A stretch of DNA of 64,000 nt from Streptomyces sp. NBC_00285 (GTDB taxonomy: Bacteria; Actinomycetota; Actinomycetes; Streptomycetales; Streptomycetaceae), in contig NZ_CP108055.1 in the NCBI RefSeq assembly GCF_036174265.1, positions 9,300,001 to 9,364,000 of the forward strand. Reading direction: 5' to 3'. Positions 41,747-50,114 of the stretch are shown here, in pieces. The position numbers and the translations under genes are program-made. Numbering within the stretch: position 1 is the stretch's first letter; every line of letters begins with the position of its first letter. The notes below the pieces were generated by a model. The model was given only the letters and a program-made list of their open reading frames with translations, was not told where the DNA came from and did not search any database.

Positions 41747-43147
41747 ATGAGCGATGGTTTCCTGCACGAATCCCTTCGCGGTGTCGACTGGGGGGTCGCC
41801 ACCGCGGACACCATCGCGGCCCCGCTGCCGCCCCCGCCCGAGCGTGGCGGACACTTCCGGCAGTGGACCGACGACATCCGCCAGCTGCTCGGCGTCACCG
41901 CGGACACCCACCGCATGGTCGCCGGATGGCCACGGCTCCAGCCCGACGGCCCCGGCAGCTGGGACCTGGCCGCGCTGGACCGCTGCGACCGCGCACTGGA
42001 CGCCCTGCTCGCCCAGGGGACACGGCCCGCGCTCACCCTGTTCGACCGCACGCTGCCGCCCTGGCTGGACGCCGCCGGCGGCTGGCTCACCCGCGACACC
42101 GCCGAACACTTCGCCGGGTACGCGGCCGAACTGGGCCGTCGCTTCGGTGACCGGGTGGAGCGCTGGATCACCTCCACCGACCTGGCCGGCCCCACTCTTG
42201 CGGACCATGTGGCCGGAATGTACTCACCGGGCCGGGGCGCGGGCCGCGCCGGACTGCCCGCCGTCCACCACATTCTGCTCGCCAACGGACTCGCCACCCG
42301 GGCCCTTCGGTCGGCGGGCGTCAGGGGGCGGATCGGCACGACGATCACCCTCGTCGGCGGCTACGCGGCCACCGACGACCCCTACGACCGGCTCGCGCTG
42401 GAACGCCTGGAGAGCTGGACCAACCGGCTGTTCCTCGACCCCCTGCTGCTCGGCGCACACATGGTGACGGAGGACGACGTCGCGCCCGTACCGGAAACCG
42501 GCTGCGTACGCCCCGGCGACCTGGAGGTCATCGCGACCCCCCAGGACCTGCTGGGACTGTCCTGGCATACCCCGTTCCGGGTCACCGCGCCGGAGAACCT
42601 GCCCCGCGTGCTGCCGACCACCAAGTGCCGCAGCGCCCTCAACGAGGTCAACCGCCTGCTCGTGGGTCTCGGCTTCGCCATCGTCCCCTTCGACGACGTC
42701 GAGACGACCGCCTACGGCTGGCCCATCATCCCCGAGGGCCTCGCCGACGCCGTCGCGGGCCTGTACGAGCTGTACGGCGACGAGCTGCCCCCGCTGTCCG
42801 TCGTCGACAACGGCATGGGCGACCTGGACCTCGTCGACGACACCGGCCACAGCGACGACACCCGGCGCCGCGCCCTGCTCCGCGCCCGTCTGTCCTGGCT
42901 GGCGGGCATCGTCGCCGCCGGGGTGGAGGTGTGCGGCTACGAGTACTGGTCGGTCCTCGACAACCTGGAAGCGAAGTTCCGCTACACCCGCCTGTACGCG
43001 ATGGCGGTCCCGGACCACGAGGTCGCGCCGGGCCCCCCGATGCCGTCGGACTGGGTGCACGGGGGAGCGTTTGCCGCGGCGCCCGGCACCTGTCCGAAGG
43101 GCGGGCTGTCCCTCGTACCCGGGAGTCAGGGCGTCGGCGCCTCGTAG
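41747..43147 (+). CDS. Glycoside hydrolase family 1-like protein with both catalytic Glu changed to Asp
   Basis: A 466-residue GH1 fold: GVATAD start, AGWPRLQPDGPGSWD, FGDRVERW, HHILLANGLA, the GWPIIPEGL segment and GYEYWSVLDNLE are clear GH1 landmarks. The acid/base motif (usually TxNEP) reads ITSTDL, Asp145 in place of Glu. The nucleophile motif (usually TENG) reads VVDNG, Asp354 in place of Glu. A normal beta-glucosidase activity is unlikely. Why it sits among acyl-CoA genes is unknown; it might bind or process a conjugate of the substrate. Its 3' end overlaps the convergent MaoC gene by 22 bases. Confidence 0.85.
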   Translation: MSDGFLHESLRGVDWGVATADTIAAPLPPPPERGGHFRQWTDDIRQLLGVTADTHRMVAGWPRLQPDGPGSWDLAALDRCDRALDALLAQGTRPALTLFDRTLPPWLDAAGGWLTRDTAEHFAGYAAELGRRFGDRVERWITSTDLAGPTLADHVAGMYSPGRGAGRAGLPAVHHILLANGLATRALRSAGVRGRIGTTITLVGGYAATDDPYDRLALERLESWTNRLFLDPLLLGAHMVTEDDVAPVPETGCVRPGDLEVIATPQDLLGLSWHTPFRVTAPENLPRVLPTTKCRSALNEVNRLLVGLGFAIVPFDDVETTAYGWPIIPEGLADAVAGLYELYGDELPPLSVVDNGMGDLDLVDDTGHSDDTRRRALLRARLSWLAGIVAAGVEVCGYEYWSVLDNLEAKFRYTRLYAMAVPDHEVAPGPPMPSDWVHGGAFAAAPGTCPKGGLSLVPGSQGVGAS

Positions 43148-43626
43148 TCGCGGCCACGGATGAGCCGTACCGGGCAGTAGACCAGGACGTCCTCGTCCCG
43201 CTGGTTGCGTACGGTGATCCGGCTGGTCACCACGCCCCGGCCGGGCTTGCTGGAGGGGCGGCAGCCCGTCGTCTCCACGATCGCGTGCAGCGTGTCCCCG
43301 ACATACACCGGCCCCCGCACGGTCAGCTCCATGTGCAGAAAGGCGAGACCCGTGCCGTGCAGCACGTTCGTCTGCAGCACGAGACCCTCGGCGAGGCAGT
43401 ACGTCAGGCCGCCCGGGACCAGCCGGCCGGTGTACCCGCCCTCCGCCGCGTGCGTGGCGTCCCAGAAGAGGGGCTCGGTGAAGCCGCCCCAGGTGACGAA
43501 GTTGACCAGGTCGGTCTCGGTGACGGTCCGGCGGGCGGTCCGGAAGACCTGCCCGACCGGCATCTCCTCGTACGTCAACCCCTTGACCAGCGGCGGGACT
43601 TCGGTGGTGATCTGTTCCGGCGTCAT
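43126..43626 (-). CDS. MaoC-like hot-dog protein with altered hydratase motif
   Basis: A 166-residue hot-dog protein with the MaoC N-terminal pattern (YEEMPVGQVFRTARRTVTETD) and PGGLTYCLAEGL. The hydratase-2 motif, normally GDxNPLHxD, reads GGFTEPLFWD, so the catalytic Asp and His are missing and simple hydratase activity is doubtful. It may be a binding or thioesterase-like protein. ATG 43626. Follows the crotonase at 43653 in a two-gene unit. Confidence 0.83.
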   Translation of the reverse strand: MTPEQITTEVPPLVKGLTYEEMPVGQVFRTARRTVTETDLVNFVTWGGFTEPLFWDATHAAEGGYTGRLVPGGLTYCLAEGLVLQTNVLHGTGLAFLHMELTVRGPVYVGDTLHAIVETTGCRPSSKPGRGVVTSRITVRNQRDEDVLVYCPVRLIRGRDYEAPTP

Positions 43627-43652
43627 GATCGGTCGGTTCCTCTCGTGGGTGG

Positions 43653-44474
43653 TCAGAGTTCGAGCGGGTGCTTGCCGCCCACGCCCTCGAAGTCCGGGGT
43701 GCGCTTGTCGCGGTGGGCGGCCAGTCCCTCGACGACCTCGTGTCCGCCGAACCCGAAGAACTCCAGCCCGAGGGAGGCCTCGAAGATCGGCTGCGCGGTG
43801 CGGTACCAGTGGTTCAGGGACCGCTTGGTCCAGCTGATCGCGCTGGTGGGGCCGGCGGCCAGGACGGTCGCCACGCGCAGTGCCTCCGTGTGCACGTCCG
43901 CGTCGTCCACGCACTTGGACACCAGGCCGATCCGTTCGGCCTCCTCACCGGTGAGCGCCTCGCAGGTCAGCAGGTAGTACTTGGCCTTCGCCATGCCGCA
44001 CAGCAGCGGCCAGCAGATGGCCGCGTGGTCACCGGCCGCGACCCCGAGACGCGTGTGCCCGTCGACGATCTTCGCCGTGCGGGCGGCGACGGAGATGTCC
44101 GCGAGCATGCCGATGACCAGTCCCGCGCCGACCGCGGGGCCGTGGATCGCGGAGACCACGGGCTTGGAGCAGTTGATCACCCCGTAGACCATGTCCCGTG
44201 CCTCGCGCATCACCCGGGCACGCACCGCGTAGTCCCCGGTCATGGCATCGATGGAGTCGAAGGTCCCGCCCGCCGAGAATGCCCGGCCCGCGCCCTGGAA
44301 CAGCACGACCCGGGTCTCCTCGTCCCGGTCGATCACCGGCCAGATGTCGGCCAGCTCTCCGTGCATCCTGGGATCGACCGCGTTGAGGTTCGGTGAGTCG
44401 AGCACGACGCGCAGTACGCCGGGGGAGGGCCGCTCGAAGGTCAGGCTCGTGAACGGGGCGTAGATATCGGTCAC
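43653..44474 (-). CDS. Enoyl-CoA hydratase/isomerase family protein, AGD type
   Basis: A 273-residue crotonase. Oxyanion loop [10 protein letters not shown]; the first Glu position is Val/Ile ([12 protein letters not shown]) and the second region is [19 protein letters not shown], with an Asp in AGDH. It shares this pattern with 39858-40637, so the two may catalyse related unusual steps. GTG start 44474, just after the divergent operator at 44501-44525. Confidence 0.88.
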   Translation of the reverse strand: MTDIYAPFTSLTFERPSPGVLRVVLDSPNLNAVDPRMHGELADIWPVIDRDEETRVVLFQGAGRAFSAGGTFDSIDAMTGDYAVRARVMREARDMVYGVINCSKPVVSAIHGPAVGAGLVIGMLADISVAARTAKIVDGHTRLGVAAGDHAAICWPLLCGMAKAKYYLLTCEALTGEEAERIGLVSKCVDDADVHTEALRVATVLAAGPTSAISWTKRSLNHWYRTAQPIFEASLGLEFFGFGGHEVVEGLAAHRDKRTPDFEGVGGKHPLEL

Positions 44475-44500
44475 GTCGCGCTCCTGGTGGAATCAGTGCG

Positions 44501-44525
44501 GATACTATAATTATCTAACTGTATC
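44501..44525. promoter_or_regulatory. Operator, divergent promoter (18-base site identical to 55674-55691)
   Basis: The outer arms GATAC (44501-44505) and GTATC (44521-44525) flank CTATAATTATCTAACTGT (44505-44522), which recurs without a change at 55674-55691. It is the strongest AT-rich spot between the divergent crotonase and acyl-CoA dehydrogenase genes, 27 and 58 bases from their starts. Confidence 0.75.
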
Positions 44526-44582
44526 GAGCGGAGCGCGGCAAGCGGTCGGCAGCCGCGTCGCACCGAGGACGGGAAGGTCGCG

Positions 44583-45704
44583 ATGGACCTCACCTTCACC
44601 CAGGAACAGGACGAACTGCGCAAAGTCGTACGGTCGTTCCTGGCCAAGTACTCCGACGAGGCGGCCGTACGCCGTCTCGCCGCCGACCCGAAGGGCCACG
44701 ACGACCTTCTCTGGCACCGGATGGCAGGCGAGCTGGGCCTCCAGGGCCTCGCCGTACCGGAGGAGTACGGCGGCTCCGGCTTCGGCTACGTCGACATCGG
44801 CATCGTCTTCGAGGAGGCGGGCCGCGCGCTGCTGTGCGGGCCGTACTTCGCCACCGTCGCCCTGGCCGCCGAAGCCCTGCTGCGCTGCGACGACGAGCAG
44901 GCCCGCCGCGACCTCCTGCCGGGCATCGCATCCGGCGGGACGGTGGCCACACTGGCGCTCACCGAGGACACCGGCCGCTGGGACGAGCCCGGCATCCGCC
45001 TCACCGCACACGACACGGCGTCCGGCTGGCAACTGACCGGCACGAAGACCTACGTGCCCGACGGCCATCTCGCCGACCTGCTCCTCGTCGCCGCCCGCAC
45101 GCCCGCCGGAGTCAGCCTCTTCGCGGTCGACGCCGCCGACGCACCAGGTCTGGCGCGCACCCCCCTGCCCACCCTCGACCAGACCCGCAAACAGGCCCGC
45201 CTGGAGTTCGCGGACACCCCCGCCCGGCTGCTGGGCACCGAGGGCACGGCGTGGCCCGCGCTGCGACGCACCCTCGCCACCGCCTCCGTCCTGCTCGCCG
45301 CCGAGCAGGTCGGGGGAGCGGCCGCGGCCCTGGACGCCGCCGTGGACTACGCCGGGATCCGGGTGCAGTACGGCCGGCCCATCGGCTCGTTCCAGGGGAT
45401 CAAGCACAAGTGCGCCGACATGCTGACGGACATCGAGTCGGCCCGCTCGGCCGCGTACGGCGGACTGTGGGCGCTGGACGCCGGGGACGAGACGGAGATC
45501 GCCGTCGCGGCCGCACTGGCGCACGTCTTCTGCTCGGAGGCCTTCACCAGGGTCGCCGGCGACAACATCCAGGTCCACGGCGGCATCGGCTTCACCTGGG
45601 AGCACCCCGCGCACCTCTACTTCAAGCGGGCCAAGAGCTCCGAGGCGCTGCTCGGCCCGCCGTCGTACCACCGGGAACTGCTGGCCGCCCGGCTCGGCAT
45701 CTGA
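44583..45704 (+). CDS. Acyl-CoA dehydrogenase, small-type subunit
   Basis: A 373-residue small-type dehydrogenase: MDLTFTQEQDELRKVVRSFL, LTEDTGRWD, VQYGRPIGSFQGIKHKCADM, and IQVHGGIGFTWEHPAHLYF. It pairs with the large-type gene 19 bases downstream, in the reverse order of the 18860/20101 pair, and probably forms a heterotetramer for a branched or cyclic acyl-CoA. First gene of a four-gene unit under the 44501-44525 operator. Confidence 0.92.
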   Translation: MDLTFTQEQDELRKVVRSFLAKYSDEAAVRRLAADPKGHDDLLWHRMAGELGLQGLAVPEEYGGSGFGYVDIGIVFEEAGRALLCGPYFATVALAAEALLRCDDEQARRDLLPGIASGGTVATLALTEDTGRWDEPGIRLTAHDTASGWQLTGTKTYVPDGHLADLLLVAARTPAGVSLFAVDAADAPGLARTPLPTLDQTRKQARLEFADTPARLLGTEGTAWPALRRTLATASVLLAAEQVGGAAAALDAAVDYAGIRVQYGRPIGSFQGIKHKCADMLTDIESARSAAYGGLWALDAGDETEIAVAAALAHVFCSEAFTRVAGDNIQVHGGIGFTWEHPAHLYFKRAKSSEALLGPPSYHRELLAARLGI

Positions 45705-45723
45705 ACCTCAGGAGGACGTTGGC

Positions 45724-46902
45724 ATGGAGCTGGACTTCGGACCCGCCGTACGTGACTTCCGCGACGAGCTGCGGGACTGGCTCGCGGACCACCTCGTGGG
45801 CGAGTTCGCCGGGCACCGGGGCGTGGGCGGTCCCACCGACGGCGCCGCCTGGGAGGTCCGCCTCGCCTGGGACCGCGAGCTGTCCGCGGGGAACTGGCTG
45901 GGCGTCGGCTGGCCCGGGGAGTACGGCGGACGCGGTCTCGGGCTGCTCGAGGAGATCGTCTTCGAGTACGAGTACGCCCGCGTGAACGCCCCCTACCGGG
46001 CCACGGTCAACGCCCTCGACCTGCTCGGCCCCATGCTCCTCAAGGTGGGCGCCGAGGAGCAGAAGAAGCGCTTCCTGCCGCCGATCCTCGCCGTCGAGGA
46101 ACTGTGGGGTCAGGGCTTCAGCGAACCCGGCGCCGGCTCCGACCTGGCCTCGGTACGCACCCGGGCCGAGCGCGAGGGCGAGCAGTGGGTGGTCAGCGGA
46201 CAGAAGGTGTGGACGTCCTTCGGTATCCACGCCGACTGGCTCTACGTCCTCGCCCGCACCGATCCGGACTCGGTCCGGCACAAGGGTCTGACCATGCTGC
46301 TCCTGCCCACGGACCAGCCGGGCGTCGAGATCCGCCCCATCCGCAATCTCGCCGGCCAGGACGAGTTCGCCGAGGTGTTCCTCTCGGATGCCAGGACCGG
46401 CGCGGACATGGTCGTCGGCGAGGTGGGCCAGGGCTGGCGCACCGCGATGGCCACGCTCGGCATCGAACGCGGCACGACCCTCCTGCCCCAGCAGCTCACC
46501 TTCGAGCGCGAGGCGGAGGCACTGATCGACCGGGCCCGGGAACGCGGCGCGCTCGACGATCCGATGCTGCGCCGTCAGATCATCGACGCCTGGATCTCCG
46601 TACGCATCATGCGCACCACCAACCTCCGCACCATCGCCGAACTCACCGCGGGCCGCACCCCGGGCGCCCAGGCCACCACGGCCAAGCTGTACGCCTCCAC
46701 CCGGCACCAGCAACTCGGCCACCTCGCCCAGGAGTTGGCAGGTCCCGCCGGGCAGATCGTCGGCGAGGACTACGGCCTCGACACCCGGCAGCGCTCCTTC
46801 CTGCTCTCCCTCGCGGAGACGATCTACGGCGGATCCAGCGAGATCCAGCGCAACATCATCGGCGAGCAGGTGCTCGGTCTGCCGAAGGAACCCCGGCCGT
46901 GA
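45724..46902 (+). CDS. Acyl-CoA dehydrogenase, large-type subunit
   Basis: A 392-residue large-type dehydrogenase with FSEPGAGSDLASVRTRAE, QKVWTSFGIHADW, GQDEFAEVFLSD and YGGSSEIQRNIIGEQVLGLPKEP. The Glu before the GS turn is absent (Gly). It is the FAD-loop partner of the small-type protein encoded just upstream. AGGAGG 5' of ATG 45724. Overlaps the next gene by 4 bases. Confidence 0.92.
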   Translation: MELDFGPAVRDFRDELRDWLADHLVGEFAGHRGVGGPTDGAAWEVRLAWDRELSAGNWLGVGWPGEYGGRGLGLLEEIVFEYEYARVNAPYRATVNALDLLGPMLLKVGAEEQKKRFLPPILAVEELWGQGFSEPGAGSDLASVRTRAEREGEQWVVSGQKVWTSFGIHADWLYVLARTDPDSVRHKGLTMLLLPTDQPGVEIRPIRNLAGQDEFAEVFLSDARTGADMVVGEVGQGWRTAMATLGIERGTTLLPQQLTFEREAEALIDRARERGALDDPMLRRQIIDAWISVRIMRTTNLRTIAELTAGRTPGAQATTAKLYASTRHQQLGHLAQELAGPAGQIVGEDYGLDTRQRSFLLSLAETIYGGSSEIQRNIIGEQVLGLPKEPRP

Positions 46903-47411
46903 CATCGATGGAGGAGCGCGTCGAGCGCATCGAGTCCCATCTCGCCGTCCAGCAACTGCCCATCCGCTACGCACTGGCCGTGGACGCCCGCGATCTCGAC
47001 GCCTGGGTGCACTGCTTCCCGGCCGACGTGGACATGGGGCGCCACGGCCGCGGCCGGGACGCGCTGCGCGCGTACATCGAACCCCTCGTGCGGGGCTTCA
47101 ACCGCTCGGTCCACCAGATCTGCGGCCACCGCATCGAGTTCACCGGCCGTGACACCGCCACCGGTTCCGTCTACTGCCGTGCCGAACACGAGGTGGGGGA
47201 GCGGTGGATCGTGATGGCGATCCGCTACCTCGACGACTACGCGCGCGTGGACGGCGAGTGGTACTTCACCCGGCGCCGCGAGCAGCACTGGTATGCGGCG
47301 GACGTGACCGAGCGCCCCCAACAGGTGGGATTCGAGGGCTGGGAGGGCGCCGGAGCACCGGCGCTGCCCGCCGCCTTCCCCTCCTGGGGCGCCTTCTGGA
47401 AGGAGACGTGA
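46899..47411 (+). CDS. SnoaL-like (NTF2-fold) protein
   Basis: A 170-residue NTF2-fold protein: a helical N-terminus (ERVERIESHLAVQQLPIRYALAVDARD), a cone-shaped sheet with RYLDDYARVDGEWYFTRRR, and a C-terminal tail. Family members are isomerases, dehydratases or lyases acting on cyclic ketones or polyketides; a ketosteroid-isomerase-like role is possible. GTG 46899 overlaps the previous stop (GTGA) and has GAAGGA upstream; ATG 46908 is an alternative. Confidence 0.82.
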   Translation: MTSMEERVERIESHLAVQQLPIRYALAVDARDLDAWVHCFPADVDMGRHGRGRDALRAYIEPLVRGFNRSVHQICGHRIEFTGRDTATGSVYCRAEHEVGERWIVMAIRYLDDYARVDGEWYFTRRREQHWYAADVTERPQQVGFEGWEGAGAPALPAAFPSWGAFWKET

Positions 47412-48166
47412 TGCCGCGGTTGTCGGGAAGAACAGCCCTGGTCACCGGTGGAGGCCAGGGCGTGGGCCGCGGAATCGCGCTCGCCCTGGCGGCCGAGGGG
47501 GCGGCGGTGGTGATCACGGGCCGTACCGAAGGCACGCTCAAGGACACCGCCGAGGAGATCACCGCGCGCGGCGGCCGGGCCCACACCGTGGTGGGGGACG
47601 TCGGCGAACGGGCCGACGTCGACCGCATGGTGGCCGAGACGGTCCGGGAGTTCGGCGGCCTCGACGTGCTCGTCAACAACGCGCAGGCGTCCGTCCAGCG
47701 CCGGCTGGAGCAGACGTCCTACGACGATGTCGAACTCGCCTACCGCACTGGCCCGTTGGCGACCTTCCACGCGATGCAGTCGGCCCTGCCCCATCTGCGG
47801 GCCCGCCGCGGCAGCGTCGTCAACCTCGGGTCCTCCGCCGCGGTGCAGGGCGAGGTGGGCTTCGCCTCGTACGCGATGGCCAAGGAGGCGATACGGGGAC
47901 TGACCCGGGTCGCCGCCCGGGAGTGGGGCGTGTACGGGATCCGCGTGAACGCCGTCTGCCCGGCCGCGCTGAGCCCGGCTGCGCAGGCGTACTTCACCGA
48001 CCACCCGGAGAAGGCCGAACAGGTGCTGGCCGGCATCCCGCTCGGACGCATGGGCGACCCGGAGACGGACATCGGGCGGGCGGTGGCCGCACTGGTCAGC
48101 GACGACATGGCGTACCTGACGGGAGCGACGCTGATGCTGGAGGGCGGGCGCACGCTGCTCGGCTGA
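47411..48166 (+). CDS. Short-chain dehydrogenase
   Basis: A 251-residue SDR with TGGGQGVGRG, NNAQ in place of NNAG, GSSAAVQGEV and catalytic YAMAK. Probably an NAD(P)-dependent 3-hydroxyacyl-CoA or alcohol dehydrogenase. The start overlaps the previous stop (TGATG) with AGGAG upstream. Last gene of the four-gene unit; a hairpin-bearing repeat follows directly. Confidence 0.9.
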   Translation: MPRLSGRTALVTGGGQGVGRGIALALAAEGAAVVITGRTEGTLKDTAEEITARGGRAHTVVGDVGERADVDRMVAETVREFGGLDVLVNNAQASVQRRLEQTSYDDVELAYRTGPLATFHAMQSALPHLRARRGSVVNLGSSAAVQGEVGFASYAMAKEAIRGLTRVAAREWGVYGIRVNAVCPAALSPAAQAYFTDHPEKAEQVLAGIPLGRMGDPETDIGRAVAALVSDDMAYLTGATLMLEGGRTLLG

Positions 48167-48168
48167 AG

Positions 48169-48240
48169 CGGGGGCTCCGCCCCCGGACCCCCACTCCTCA
48201 AACGCCGGAGGGGCTGGAATCAGCCCGTCCGGCGGGGGCG
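48169..48240. repeat. Streptomyces-type 3'-flanking repeat with hairpin
   Basis: CGGGGGC-TCC-GCCCCCG (48169-48185) forms a tight hairpin, followed by TCCTCAAACGCCGGAGGGGC (from 48195) and a GCCCGTCCGGCGGG-type tail. I recall this CTCAAACGCCGGA-containing element as very frequent after Streptomyces genes. It may act as a terminator for the two converging genes. Confidence 0.6.
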
Positions 48241-48250
48241 AGGGAAACCC

Positions 48251-49447
48251 TCACACCACCCCCCGCCCCCGCAGCTCCGACAGCCGGTCCTCCGTCACCC
48301 CCGCCAGCGCGCCGAGGACTTCAGCCGTGTGCTGCCCCAGCCGCGGCGGCGGCGCGTACCCCTCGACCGGCGTCGCCGCGAACCGGATCGGATTGGCGAG
48401 CAGCGGCAGCCGTCCCGACACAGGGTCCTCGACCTCGACCAGCATCTCCCGGTGCCGGATCTGCGGATCGGCGAAGACCTCGGGCAGCTCGTTGAACGGG
48501 CCCGCCGGGACGTCGTGCCGGTCGAGCACGGCCAGCCATTCGTTCCGGGTCCGGGTCCGCAGGATCGCCGCCAGCACCGGCAGGATCTCCTCACGGTGGC
48601 TGATCCGGGCGGAGGTCGTGGCGAACCGGGGGTCCTGGAGCAGATCGGTGCGGTCGGCCGCGGCGCAGAACGCCGCGAACTGCTTGTCGTTGCCCGCGAC
48701 CAGGAAGAGCGGCTTGTCCGCGCACTGGAACGCCTGGGAGGGGATCCCGCCGTACCCGCCATTGCCGCGCCGCTGCGGAACCTCCCCGGAGACCAGGTAG
48801 TTCATCGCGAAGTGCGACAGCGAGGCCAGTCCGCAGTCCAGCAGCGACAGGTCGATGAACTGGCCCTCGCCGGTGACGTCACGGTGGCGCAGCGCCGCCA
48901 GCACGGCTGTCGAGGCGTACAGGCCGGTGAGGATGTCGACCATGCTGATGCCGACCTTCATCGGCTCCTCGGGGTGCCCGGAGACGCTCATCATCCCGGA
49001 CATGGCCTGGAAGATGCCGTCGTAGCCGGGACGTTCGGCGTAGGGCCCGCTCTGTCCGAAGCCCGTCACCGAGAGGTAGACCAGCCCGGGGTTGAGCGCG
49101 CGCAGGCTCTCGTGGTCGAGGCCGTACTTCGCCAGCGTTCCGGTGCGGAAGTTCTCGACCAGTACGTCCGAGCGGGTGGCGAGGGCGCGGATCAACTCCT
49201 GTCCCTCGGCGGTGGAGTGGTTCACCGTGACCGACCGCTTGTTGCGGTTGCAGGAGAGGTAGAAGGCGGCGGTGTCCGTGCCGGCGGCGAACGGCGGGCC
49301 GTAGGACCGAGAGTCGTCACCTGCTCCGGGCCGTTCGACTTTGATCACCTCGGCTCCCAGGTCGGCCAGCATCTGGGTGGCGAGCGGCGCCGCGAGGATG
49401 CGGGACAGGTCGAGGACGCGGATCCCGGCCAGGGCGGTCGACGGCAT
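48251..49447 (-). CDS. CaiB/BaiF (class III) CoA-transferase
   Basis: A 398-residue class III CoA-transferase: LAGIRVLDLSRILAAPLATQM, KVERPGAGDDSRS with the catalytic Asp region, VENFRTGTLAKYGLD and SVTGFGQSGPYAERPGYD. It would move CoA from a donor acyl-CoA to an acid substrate. ATG 49447 is chosen by family start; the frame is open further upstream into the AT-rich island. Single-gene unit, divergent from the thioesterase unit. Confidence 0.92.
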   Translation of the reverse strand: MPSTALAGIRVLDLSRILAAPLATQMLADLGAEVIKVERPGAGDDSRSYGPPFAAGTDTAAFYLSCNRNKRSVTVNHSTAEGQELIRALATRSDVLVENFRTGTLAKYGLDHESLRALNPGLVYLSVTGFGQSGPYAERPGYDGIFQAMSGMMSVSGHPEEPMKVGISMVDILTGLYASTAVLAALRHRDVTGEGQFIDLSLLDCGLASLSHFAMNYLVSGEVPQRRGNGGYGGIPSQAFQCADKPLFLVAGNDKQFAAFCAAADRTDLLQDPRFATTSARISHREEILPVLAAILRTRTRNEWLAVLDRHDVPAGPFNELPEVFADPQIRHREMLVEVEDPVSGRLPLLANPIRFAATPVEGYAPPPRLGQHTAEVLGALAGVTEDRLSELRGRGVV

Positions 49448-49483
49448 CGGGGTCTCCCTCTGTTCACGGACGGAGAATGAGTT

Positions 49484-49558
49484 ATATAAATAATACATCT
49501 AGTGCTGGGATCACACCCGCCTGATTGCTTCAACTATCATATTCATGTAACTATATGG
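49484..49558. promoter_or_regulatory. Double AT-rich operator island, divergent promoter
   Basis: A first AT-rich patch (49480-49503, with ATACATCTAGTG) and a second, TATTCATGTAACTATATGG (49540-49558), lie between the CoA-transferase and thioesterase genes, one near each start. The second aligns with GATTCATCTAGCTATA at 56687-56702. Confidence 0.6.
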
Positions 49559-49592
49559 ATCGGCCGTCAGGCCGAGACCGGAGGCCGTGCTG

Positions 49593-50114
49593 ATGACCGT
49601 CGCGGCGAGGACCCTCACCGACCAGGAACAGCGCGAACGCCGCGAATGGTTCCGGGCCCGCTGGGAGCGCGGGGTCGCCTTCAACCGGTACTGCCGTCTG
49701 CGTGTGACGCGCTGGGACCCGGACGGCGTCGAGATCGTGCTCCCCTACACCGAGACGCTCTCCGCGCACGAAGGGCTCTTCCACGGCGGAGTCGTCTCGG
49801 CCCTCATCGACACCGCAGGCGCCGGCGCCGTGATCGCCGGACACGACTTCGCGAAGGGCAGCCGGCTCAGCACCGTGTCGATGTCGGTGCAGTACCTCGC
49901 CCCCGCCCGGGGCCGGGAGGCCGTCGCCTACGCGCGCTGTGTCCGGCGCGGCCGCAGAGTGCACTTCGCCGACGTCGACGTGATGGCGGACGGACGCATC
50001 TGCGCGCGCGGACAGGTGGTGGTGACCATCTCCGGGGAGCGGCAGGGCGTCGGCGATCCGATAGCCCCCGCCGACCCCATCGAACCGCTGACGGAGGATG
50101 ACCGCGATGACTGA
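49593..50114 (+). CDS. PaaI-like hot-dog thioesterase
   Basis: A 173-residue hot-dog protein with the PaaI segment HEGLFHGGVVSALIDTAGAGAV and LSTVSMSVQYLAPARG. It likely cleaves acyl-CoA to relieve CoA shortage or release an intermediate. ATG 49593 is 8 bases after GGAGG; a GTG at 49587 is too close to it. First gene of a six-gene unit in which every junction overlaps or nearly so. Confidence 0.88.
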   Translation: MTVAARTLTDQEQRERREWFRARWERGVAFNRYCRLRVTRWDPDGVEIVLPYTETLSAHEGLFHGGVVSALIDTAGAGAVIAGHDFAKGSRLSTVSMSVQYLAPARGREAVAYARCVRRGRRVHFADVDVMADGRICARGQVVVTISGERQGVGDPIAPADPIEPLTEDDRDD

